Below, piece by piece: positions 49,074 through 61,000 of a stretch of DNA of 64,000 bases. This DNA comes from Camarhynchus parvulus (lineage: Eukaryota; Chordata; Aves; Passeriformes; Thraupidae): NCBI RefSeq assembly GCF_901933205.1, contig NC_044573.1:86014546-86078545 (forward strand), given 5' to 3'. The notes under the pieces are model-generated. The model was not told the DNA's origin and did no database searches. It saw only the letters and a list, made by a program, of their open reading frames with translations. Positions within the stretch are counted from its first letter, which is position 1. Every line of letters begins with the position of its first letter. A program made the translations under genes and the position numbers.

Positions 49074-52000
49074 GTACCGGCTCGGCCTCCCTGCGGTGGC
49101 TTCTCCCGGCGCGGCTGAGAGGAGCCGGCGGACTGGCGCGGGCTCCGCGCTGCCCCTGTCCCGTTTCTCCTTGCGGCCCTTGGCGCGGCGCTTCCCGGCA
49201 GGGCGGGTGGCGGGACGCTGTGGAGGCCCCGTGGGCTGCTCTGACCCGCCGCGATCTTGCCCGATCCCGGCGGCGGGGCCTGAGGGCCGGCCCCGGCGGG
49301 AGCGGGCTGTGCCCGGGCGCAGGCCTGGCCGCCTCCCTCCGCTCGTGTGGCACTGCAGGGTGCTCCCCGGTGGGGCACTGCTCGCCGAACCTTCTTTCTG
49401 CTCCGGTCAGTCGTGGCTTTCTTCTGCGTATCAAAATTTCTGCCTCGCTAACGTTGCCCTCTCATGGCCGGTTTCCTCTGCGATCACCGCCTTCTCTGAG
49501 AACTTCTAAGGCTGGCGTTTACAAGAACCGATCTCTACTCAGAGATCTTCGAGTTTAAAAAGGCGCAAAGCACTTCCTCATTTTCCTTTTCATCCACTGT
49601 ACAAAAACTGCAAAAAGCTTTGCCGTTTGCTGGAATATATTTGATTAGCTAAAACTGACTAATTATTATGTATGTAAAATACACCTTTGATCCTACTGCA
49701 AGCGCATGGAGTTTTAAGTAGCATCCCTTTAAGTTCCTAGTTAGTTCCAGACCTATACTGAAATGTTCCGATGTGTTTTTCCACGAGAATTTTAGCTATG
49801 AAAGTTATAAAATATTTGATATAAGAGGAATCTTTTCAAATTCAAGTGCATTTTTTTTCACAACTGAACTATCAAGGAAGAAAGCAACTCTGGCAATATC
49901 TGCCCCAGTCTGGTAGCAAAATGAACACAGTTAAAAGCACATTGGAGTAGACTTGTCTTAAATTCCCATTTATATCTGAATTCATAGTACTGATAATAAG
50001 ATTTTTCCCAGTGCTTTGCATGAGGAAGTGCTTTGTTTCACATTTCTCTTGTATTTCAAAAATATTTCTAGTAATTGTAAAAATACTTTAATCTTTATAA
50101 GAGTACTTCTGTTGTTATGAATAACTGGAGCATTATTCTGGTTTTCATTTAGAAAGAAGACAGATGAGACTACATAATAATTAATCAGAAGGACATGCTT
50201 AATTATCTTAGTAGCTAAGATAATTAAGCAATATTTGCTAAGGATGACCCTTTCAAAATTAAATTCTTGGTTTTATTCCTGAGTTCTTAGACTTGTCTGG
50301 CCTTTGCCTGAAGTTGTTTTTGGTGAACTGCCATTTCTCAAGTTTTTGGAATTTTCCTGATTTGCCATTCGATATGGGAAAGTGGCATGGCCAGCGGAAC
50401 TGTAGGTGACTTTGGTGCCTGTACTATGTAAAATTAATGAAGGGATTGTTATGAGTTTTATTTGTTTATCCCTACTTTTCAGTAGTTCTGTCTTTGGCTG
50501 GTTGCTTGAAGATATTCTCAAGCAAGGCTGACTTGATTCCTTGAAGAGTTTATTAATCTGCTTAATGAAGCAAGTTAATTAAATCTCAATATCTCAAGTT
50601 GCATATGGCACCTGATATGAGACTTTATTAGCCTCTGTTATATGTATGTGATTTTGGGTCTTTCAATATAAATAAAATGAAAATTGAAGTAAATTGGAAA
50701 CTGTTAAGTAATATTTCTGCAAAATTTGCTGGGAGTTTGGGCAAGGAGTAATTCTATTGTGGTGATGACATTTTGTTCTGGAAGTTGTGTTGTATCAACT
50801 GGTTTTCAAATTTTTAACTAATCTGAAGATTAAAAGTGATTAAATAATGGTAAGGGTGAGCAGTCATGTAAAGATAATGTATTGCTTGTTAAGCTGGTAG
50901 TGTGTTTTAAATAGATGAAGTAGAAAGTTAGCTAATGTCAGACTTCTAAGTTATTTCTATTACAATTAATTTAGGGGACATAAATACACTAAAAAAAATT
51001 TGCTGCTAAAGTCTGACACTCAGTTTACTAAAAGCTGTATTTGCAACTGAATGCAATTTGTATAAAATAAATTTCTATTGGAAAGGCAGTTTAACCAGTT
51101 TTACCATGGTATATACTTCATTAGTTGTTGTTTTCTGTCTTCTGATCCAGGTGTTTCTGCCTTTGTAGAAGTTTGGTCATCTAACAGAACAGAAAATTAC
51201 TCAAAAACCTTCGAACAGCAGCTTCTTGATATGGGAGCAAAAGTAAGAGGACTATTTCAAAATAAATGGAATAGGAAAGATCTTAATTATAAATTAGCTT
51301 GCTTGTTCTACTTGTCACATATATTTCTTTTTAGTATGAGTTTTTAAAGGGCAAGAAAGCAGGAAATCAGAGACCTGAGAATAGACCAGTGTGCTGTAAT
51401 GTTCTTGCTACTGACAGATGGGAAATGCATTTAAAGCCTTTCTACATCTACAGACCTCTTTACATATTAATGTGATATCATGCTTCTCGTGAGAAGTATT
51501 GGGCTTGCCACAGACTGTGGGCAAAGCAAATCTAAGTCTTGAAAACCTGTGGTTTACAAGTATTTATCTTACTTTGTTTTGTTTTCATCAACTTGTAAAC
51601 AGCTGCTCTGTTCTTAGTACAATGTTTCCTAACCCAAGTACCATGACATTTTATTCTTCCATTCACTCTCCCCAAATTTGTATCAGTTCCAAAAAGTGCT
51701 AGTAAAAATACATCTTAAGAGTTTCGGTATATGTCTCAATGATTTTTTTTCCCGTACCAGATATAGTTGACTTGTAGGTGCAAAAGGTGTTTTATTGCCA
51801 GCTGTAACATTTCAACCAGAGACCAAAGTCAAACTGGCATCTTCCCTTGTAGCACATTGTCATTGGTTAATGGAGATTTTTATAGCCCAGATTTTTTTTT
51901 ATTCTAAAAAAATACTTGTGTGGACTCCCAGTGCTATTTAAAATGGGCATGTGTAGATGTCTACTGTAATTTAGGAAATCTTATTGCTCTCCCCAAATCC

Positions 52001-55000
52001 TCTCTTTCTGTATGAAGTAAGCTGAGTGAGTGTGACAAAACAGTAAGGGTAACTGGTTTTGTTATTAAAGCAAACACAACTCTCAATAAATAACATGAGT
52101 AAAATAAATATTTCTATGATGTACTGTCAGACCTGTGTAATTCTAGTTTTATGATGTGAGACTTTTTTCTCACAGAAAATATGGCAGAAACATAAGGCTT
52201 CAAAATTCTTCAATTGGGTCAAAATAACCAAATATGGTGCGCGCAGATGATACAGATGAGTCTATTTAGTATATCCCTATGACTAAATAGGGATGGTCAT
52301 GCCCCTTCCCTATTCCAGGCACTTCCCTGTTATTGACTGAGCACGTGGTACTAAGCTGGCTTGGTTCACTGTGTCAGGAAATTAAATTCTAAATTAGTTT
52401 TTTGCTAGATTGTTGGTTCTGACATCTCAAAGTTCAGCTGAGCAGCAGAAGACACACAGGGCTAGGGGAGGAGGTGGGAAAGGTGAGAGGGAGGTGTAAG
52501 GTGGTGCTCCTCCATAATTTGGAGGCAGAGCTACATCAATCACCCTTAGGACATGGGCTGTGAGCCAGATACTGGCAGAAGTGAGTAAGCAATTGCATTT
52601 GGAGTAATAATTTATTCTATAAGAGACTAATGGATTGTTTTATACCTAGATACTGAAATATAATGGGGTTTTTTCTTCTTAGAAGTCATAATCAGCTTGC
52701 CACCAGCAATGTTTGGAAAAGCTAAATAGTTTTCTTAAAGCTAAATACAGACCCAGCATGTTGTAGGCAAAGTATAATGATGCAACTGAGGGCACAACAG
52801 AAAGTTATAGAGCTATTTCTGTTTGGCTGGGGAGATGCTGCAGTAAAATAAGAGTTCTATTGATGTAACCACCTCAGCAATCACAACTGAGCAAGCAGTT
52901 CTGTGTGGGGTTTTTGGTCTCCCAAGGAAACCTTGTTTGTGAAAAATGGAGTATCTAGAACTGGAAACATCGCTTGCCAATGGAGGCTGATAATTGAAAA
53001 TTTGATCACCTGTGCTGACTTAATTTTCTGTATTTCTCATTTTTAAAGCATTCCCATATAAGTTTTGTTTGTAAACAGCCTTTCCCTCAAAACTAAAAGT
53101 GATTTTTATTGATAAAAAATTAGTTTAAAAAGTGAGGTTCGCTTTAAGCTTGTGTTCTTTTGCCTGAGATGTTTTGTTATTTCTTTGGATAGTGGCATCT
53201 GCTTTCTACCCTGGCTATTGCATAAGAAATTATGTTGCGCTATATAAATTAAAATGTTGCAAAATTAGTGATACATCTAGAGTAGGGAGCTGAAAATGGT
53301 AACCTAGAGGAGGCTGAAAAGAAAGGGCTATTCCATCCCTGTAGCCTGCATTAGCTTGCCTAATGAGACTGGAGTTTTGATTGCTTGAGGCTTCTTGTGA
53401 AGTTGGGAAAGATCAAAAAGGTCCTTAACCTAATGTTTAGAATAAATTTTTACGCTAGTTGTGTATACACTAGAAATGGGCTACACTAGCTGGTGTCATT
53501 AGCATTTTCCAGTTATCAGACTTTAATATGAGCTCTCTGTGTATTTCTGCAGGTTTCAAAAACTTTGAACAAGCATGTCACCCATGTAGTCTTCAAAGAT
53601 GGACGTTTGACTACATGGAAGAAAGCGCAGAACATGGGTGTAAAAATAGTTTCTGTACTTTGGGTGGAAAAGTGAGTACTTGTGGTTATAATGAATGTGG
53701 CCTATTTCAGAGATAATATTTTATTAATAATAATTTTCTAGCATTTTTAAATTGAAAAACTTGAATATAGAAACCATTTTATTAATGTACTTGAAATAGT
53801 GATCAATCTGTGAGTAAAAGAAAACTTTTCTGTGACATTATTCCTGTTATAAAGCATGTGATTTACACAAAAAGGTAAAATGTAAACTCTTAAAAAACAA
53901 ATGTGGTGAAGTAGTTTCCTAGTACATTTGTTAACAGTTCTACTCCTGTGCTCTCAGGTGGCATGTATAGACAGTGAAGGCCATACTTACACTGAATACA
54001 ATTCTCCCATTTTCATATGTAAAAGCACATTTCATCAAGGGCATTGTACTGTTTCTGTAGTTAAATCCTGTAAACAGAATAAATCCTAGCAAGAAAGAAA
54101 AAGATCCATATGTATTCTGGTTTTTAAGATATTTGGCAAGTTCAGAACAAAACTTCATGAAGAGTCTCTTCTACCATATGGAAAAAATTAAATTTATTTT
54201 TTAAAAAATTGAAGAAAAATTTCGTCTGTGCAACCAGTCGTTTAGCATTTGCTAGTCCATAGCCGCTTCTCTGAATTTGCAAAGTGCTTATGAGGCCTAA
54301 GATTTCAGATGAAGGGTAAAAACACAGTTTATGAATATGCATGTGTCAAAGACTCCAATTGATAAATCAGTGTGATGATGGAAATTAGAATATAAATCAA
54401 GTAAAGAGGACCTTACCTGTACCAGTTTTCATATGCATGGAGAGGTAATAGTCCAAGTGCAAATATTTTGGGCTTGTTTTTTTGAAAAAAGGTGGGCACA
54501 AGGAGGGAGGGCAAATCTATGCCCTACAGACACCTAAATGTAGGCCAGTACAGCCTGGAAACTTGTGATGCAAGTCCACTAGCCAAAGAAGAAAGTCATG
54601 TAGATCTGCAGACACAGGGGTTTTCTTTCTTTTTTTTTTTTAAAGCATGTCAGATAAAGTTACAGTCACACAACCCAGCTGGCTTTAACACCAAAGAAAT
54701 ACCTCAAGTTCCTGAGAATGAGGGTGATGCAAAATTTTATTTATTGAAAATGTCTTTCAAGGACCTGGTGCTATTTGAATATGTGACAGTGGTGATGATT
54801 TCAATACTGTTGTAAAATTGAATATGCTGTTCAGGTGATTAAGTGTATAAATACAGATTTTGAAATCTTAGTCACATGAACTATAAATGACTGATGATTT
54901 GGATGTGCTGTAGTAAAAAGGATCTCATAAAAGTCCAGATCAGTACCAACAGCAATGGAAGAATGAGAGTGCCTTACAGAGGAGAGTCTAGGACATGTCA

Positions 55001-58000
55001 TACAGAAATATTCTTTCTGTGATAGCAGTTCCATCACAAGAGTCTCCTCTGCACTACTGGAAGGCATTGTGTGGATGAACACTGTGGAAAGCTGAGGCAT
55101 AGAAATAACTGGATATGTGATACCGTAGGGGACATCATGGGGTTTTGAAATCCAGGTGTAAAAGCCTCGAGAAACATTAACTTTTGTTGGATAACAGCAG
55201 CAACGGACGAGGACAAGAGAAAGCATCTAGAGGGAAAACAGGTTGTTTGGTAGAAAAGAGAAGACTAGCATCTTCCTGGTGTCCTTTAAGCTTTCCTGTT
55301 ATAATTTTCTGACCAAAGCAAGGTCGTGGTACACGACTTAGAAGATGAAGTTTGTTGGAACTTGGGGAGTCATCTAAAATAGATGTATTTTATTGCAGAG
55401 GAGGACCCAAGCTGTGAATTATGATTGAACTTCTCTTTAATCTTTTTCTTCTGCTCTTTAGTTTAAAGTAAATGCCAAAGGGTACAGAAGAACATACAGC
55501 TTAGATTGGTGTATACTGTAAGCAGAATTCATGAGAATATCATATCCTTGGGCAAAATATAGGTCAAGAGCACTGAAACTTGTATAAGAGATAGTAATGA
55601 ATATTCCTACTGTTCATGGGGTTATTCAAATGAGGCACAGGCAGTACAAAATTAAAATGAGCCTGTACTAGTATACATACAAAATTTTTGTTTTTGTAAT
55701 AAGAGAACCAGAGTGCCTGACTACATTACCACATCTAGTACATCTGTGTCTCAGACGCTGGTAGGCAGAAGATAGAAAATAGTTTATTGAACCCTGCAAC
55801 AATGTAAATAAGAAGGACTGAATAATATGTACCCGTAAAATTATGGTCCTGTGTGAATGGAAACTTAGTTTAAACCTGATAATTTGTGTAAGCAAATCAT
55901 GCAGAGTTCCGATGAGTTGAAGTTTTAGCATTGCTACAAAAGCTGGTTCAATTAACTAGCTGCTTCATTCAGTAACAAGTGGAATATTCTCAAAATGGTC
56001 AGAGAGCTGTGAAATGTTAGCTCAGCAAGGTACTAGTACGTATCAACTTTCTGGCGTAGACTGGGGGTTGGTGACTCTTGTAGGAGTGCAGTGCAAAACC
56101 AAGTATGTTTGTTATTGTTTGCTCTTAATTGGTTTATGGATTGCCGTTCAAACTATGTCAGAGAACCTTTTCATAAGTATGTCTATAGTATAAGTGTTCA
56201 TACTGGAACACCAAACCCAAGAAATTCTATGACAATGGTTAAATTTAAAAAGGAGTCTACTTAAAATGGAAAAAATTCTGTTAAGAAGCTAAGACAGAAG
56301 GGAATAAAATTCTTTCTGGTGTCAAGAAGGCTGTTTAAAGCAGTCCTCTTAAGCATATCAGAAAGATGATCATTGCATTTTGGTACTTGCAGTAGACATT
56401 TTCATAGTATTGTTACCTCAGCAGTAGTCAAAAATCAAATTGAATAGAACATAAAACTTCATAAAGTGGAATTGACAGCATTTTATCATGGTTATATTTG
56501 GAATGTTGCCAGAGGATGGCAATGAGCTTGACTGAAGTTATAAAATCATTTTCTTGCAAGATGTGATTGAAGAGACAGGAATGCTTCAGTCTGGGAAAGG
56601 AGTGAGGATGGGAGACTACTGTGAACGCAAAGGTTTGTGTAGAGAGGCTGAATAGGAAATGAATCTATATTTTCCTTTTCAGTAGAAAAGCTGGAAAGCA
56701 TTACATTAATACACGTGGAGACAGATTCAGAAAAACCAGTAAATTATGGGTTTTAATAACACCAGGTTGGGCTATAGAATTCCTTGTTGCAAAATCATAG
56801 TGAGCAAAGATTTACATGGGATAAAAAAATTGCTGAAGCAATTAAACATTTCATTTTATCAAAACCCAAGTATAGTGTTGCCTCTAACCATCTGACAACC
56901 AGAAATCTGTGGAACTCAGTAAACTGGGAATGTTTGTCTTTGTTTCTATGTTCTTACATGCTCTTGGGAATCTTTATATTGGAGGGTACTGCAGGGTGCT
57001 GCAGTATATGATATTCAATCTGGATGCTACTTTTTTGATATTGGAGCTCTGAAAATACCAGACAAGTAAGCAAGTAATGAACAATTAGTCCAGCATTTCC
57101 TGATTCTTCCTCTTTGTGGAAAATACCCTCACATTTAACAGCTGGCAAACCCATACTTCCAGCCTATTAGACTTGTACCCCAGTGTTGCCTTCCCCTGAG
57201 CAGTGCTTGAGCCTCTCAGAGGAATATGTCCAATGAGCTGAAAAGTGCTGTAATACTTAGTTTTCTCCATAAAAACCTGAAACATTTGAAGGGTTTGTGC
57301 AGTATTTAGTGATCATTGCCTTGTTGAATTCTTACTTGATTTCTATTGCTCTTTCCGATGATTTGCCTCAAACTTTTATTGGAAACTTCTGCTCTATAAC
57401 ATGAGCATCTATTTGAGTTTAGGAAGTAATTTGAGAAGACAACTCTTAAGGATGAAAATTTAAAATCAGGAAGATTTATATTTATAACTGCAGAGTAAAG
57501 TTATTTTAAATTTTAAAACTTTTGTTTGCTTTTACTTTTTTTTTCCTTCTAAGAATGATAGATGTGTCTAACTTCAAAAATAGCAAACAAAAGTCATGGA
57601 CTTGCTGTCATGTAAAAAAATTTAGTGTAATGCAAAATGAGTGACAGCTTTGGGATCACTGAGAAAGTGTTTTTTACTGCTTCTTCAACACAAATACTTA
57701 AGTGAGCAGTCTAAAAAAACATCAAAATCCAGGAACAAAACCCCATATAAAATGGAATAGCTACAATCTGCCCAAATTAGGCGCACTTAATTCCTCATCA
57801 AATGCGTAATTGTGAAGCTCTTCCTGTGTTTTCTTAGCAGGATAACTCATCCCACAAATAAGTTGTATAAATCATCTACATTAAGATTTGTCTGCAAAGT
57901 AAAAGATTCCTAGATTTAATACTAAAATTTTCTTCTGTTTTGCTTCTCTGAATCATTGAAATCTCTGAATTAATGTAACATTTCATGTAGTCTACATCTG

Positions 58001-61000
58001 TGCTGATTATTATCCAGAATTTAATAACAGTCACTGAAGTCCAGCTGGTGAATCTCTCTCTTTGATGCTCCTGAGAACTGTAAATTCGGTGAGTTTGACA
58101 AATACTTGCAGTGGTTTGTCTCTGTCGTCCATTCCAAGCCGAGTAAGGATGAGGCTGTAACTGTGCAGGCTCACACCGTGTAGCGCTTCCATCGCTAGGT
58201 GTCACCAGAGCCATACAAGCAGCTGCTGCAAGCACAGTCCTGCAGTTTGGAAAGGTGTGGAAAATAACATCAGTGGGAATCTTGCCCTTCCTGAACAACA
58301 ATTTGGAAGGCATCATTGGCACAAAAATTTGGATCATATATTTGGCATGTAATAGATGGCAGGGGGGAAGGGGTAATGTTACAGTACTTACCTTAAAGTT
58401 ACTTACTTAGAAAGGGTTGGTGTTTCATTATTGCAGGGCTTAGACAGCTCTTTTTGCAATAAAGGTTCTCGTTCTTCAAACAAAAACAAGAGAATAAAAA
58501 CCCACCAAACCTTCTCTAATTTACTGTACAGGTGCCGAGAAACTGGAGCCCATGTTGATGAATCCCTATTTCCTGCAGTAGACACTAATGAAGGATTTCT
58601 ACTACCAATCAAAAAAGTATGTGTTTTTTTTTAAATGGGCCTAGAATAAAAAACTTTAAAATTTGAACTTGACTTTTTGACCTCAAGCATTTGAACTATT
58701 TTCAGAACATTCTGTAAACTCTATCTGTCCATCTGAGTAAGAGTTTAAAGACAGTCTATTGCTGTGATCATGTGAAGAAAGTATACTACAAATCAAGTTT
58801 TTGTATTGGTAATTAAAAATATTAAGATCTAAATTCAAATTATATAATGATGACTAATCAAAAAAACACTACTATGTGGCTTATGTTTTACAGATTTGCA
58901 ACAAATATTTTTTAAAACTACCTTTAAATCTTTAGTGCAAGCAAAAAAAAGGTCTGTTACGTTCTTTCTTACTTAATATTAAAGTTTACTTTGCAAAATG
59001 CTAATTTCTGTGATTATTTGTCACTCTAAAGGAGGTGATAAGCAGCATAAGTCCCAATAATGAATACTGTGACAAAGTGGTAGGCAAAATAGGAGATGTC
59101 ATTATTTTGGCAGTTTTGTACATATACTTAAGAGTTTTGTCTGTCTTGTAGCACAAATGTATGCAGCCAAAAGACTATGTTGAAAAAACTCCACAAAATA
59201 ATAAAAAGCTTCAAAGAAGACTGAACCAAATGGCTAAAGAGTTAGCTCTACAAAAGACAGCAGTTAATGCTGGTAAGAATATTTTTTGCTAAGATGCAAA
59301 GTTTTTTTAAAGCACTTGTTGGGGTTTTGGTGTTTGTTGGTTGGGTTTTTGTGAGCTTTTTGCATCTTACCATGAGAAATTAAGTTGATGTCATTTTTAC
59401 TGGGTTCTTTGCAGTTCTGTTGTGTTAAGGCATCTGTAATGATCTTGATCTAAGAAAACTTTTTCTTGCCAAGTTTTTTTTTTTTTTTAAGAAAGAAACT
59501 AGAAGCTTCATCTCAGACTGTTACAGCATTCAAATACTAATATATAAATACAATTTCTTTGTGCAGATACAGATGTACCAGTTTTATTATTTGAAGACAA
59601 TGGTTCACTTATATACAGCCCTGTTAATAAGATAAAAGATCAATGCAATGAAATGGAAAGAAGAATAAAGGATATGGAGGAAAAAAGAGAGAATCTTTCT
59701 CCTACTGGTAAGAAGCTGAATTTTATTTAGTTATGAGTATGCACAAATGGCTGCTGGTTTTATTGCTGACTTTTTCATGCACCAATGCTCTCACCTTTAG
59801 AATTTTTTTCTTGATTGCATGTTTGGAACACAGTGGTTGCCAAATAATTTTTTATCACTAGGCTACTCAAGAGGACTAATGTTTAAGCTAGACTTTCTAG
59901 CCATGTAAATTGATATTATCACCTCTTGCTTAAACTTGACAGTGAAACTCTAAATCTTATTTCCTTATCTCCCATATCAACACTTTAAAAAGGACCCCAG
60001 AACTGATATCTTCAGGTACTGAAGAACAGAACTTAAAAAATAAACAAATGTGAATAACCTAATCAAATAAATCTAGTCAATTTTGAAATGGATATTCTAA
60101 TGAATTATATCTAGATTGTAGTTTTCAGATTTTTTTAGTGTTTGCATTGCCTTACTGAGAAAATAGTAAGGTCTAAGTCAGTAGGTTTTGCCAATTACTA
60201 TAAAAAATGTTGAATGTGGAACATCTTTTGGTGGGGCAGCATCTGTAGTATTTGAAGTTTTAAGATGTGCATGTCACCTATACTGTCAATTTCTAATTTC
60301 AAAAACAATTGTGAAAGTAAAGAAACAGTAATACAAATGGATGAAAAATTAAATCTCAGTTTATTTTAGTGAGGCTTGTATTTATTTTCTCTCCAAATTT
60401 TAAGGTAAACCTTCAAATATTAAAAGCATTTCTGCTGTATTAAGACATGATTGCCAATTGCAAGACTTCACAGATTCTTTAGTAAAATGCCTCAACAGGC
60501 TTTAAAAATATCAGTAATAATTTCTAAATAGTTTTACAATATTCTATACATTCAGAAAAATGTGCTGCTGACTTACCTAGAAAAAATGCTTACAAATATA
60601 TAATAGTTTTTTTTGTACTCCTAGGTTCACAGATGACTCAAACACTTCCAAGTACCTCACCAGGAGACTGCCCACTTTCTACTTGTATCTTAACTAATTC
60701 AGAAGATGAGCTGCTACCTGGTAACTATCACTACTTAATATATTTACAGAAATTAAAAATAAAACATGGCCTTTATATCTTACTTTGGAAAGTATGGTGT
60801 ACTGAAATGAGAACTGCATCTATTTTCTCAATCTTGTATATTTAAAGTTGAATTATCTTCGTTTTTCCTTACTAAATAAAGTATGTTGTACTAAGAAGTC
60901 AAGAAAAATGGAGCATGAGGAATACCACTAGGTGAATGCTCTGTCTTACAGCTATATTGCTTGGCTCACTTCCTCCTCTCTACTCATACCATTCCCTATT

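Larger units (their letters stand above)
48840..49400 (+). promoter_or_regulatory. MCPH1: CpG island with MCPH1 promoter and first exon
   Basis: The base composition changes abruptly at about 48,840 from AT-rich to very GC-rich with dense CpG, and decays by about 49,400. The island spans the MCPH1 start codon. No TATA box is placed suitably, so a TATA-less dispersed promoter is likely. Visible motifs upstream of the ATG are an NRF1-type TGCGCAGGCGC at 48976-48986, a half-site CATGCGC at 48995-49001, GGGGGCGGG at 49002-49010 and TTTGAA at 49011-49016. It may also drive a divergent transcript, but the sequence shows no exon for one. Confidence 0.9.

Noticed and set aside
48817..49434. 205- and 185-codon minus-strand frames and a 254-codon + frame across the CpG island
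   Set aside because: Stop codons are rare in GC-rich DNA. The translations are Arg/Pro/Ala low complexity and conflict with the well-supported MCPH1 exon 1 and intron 1.
58140..58215. Possible CTCF-like site near TCGCTAGGTGTCACC
   Set aside because: The core departs from the CTCF consensus at several key positions, so it is not reported as a site.
57876..58337. 153-codon minus-strand frame inside MCPH1 intron 3
   Set aside because: No recognised family and no splice signals or promoter; AT-rich tail. A nested gene or processed pseudogene could not be supported.
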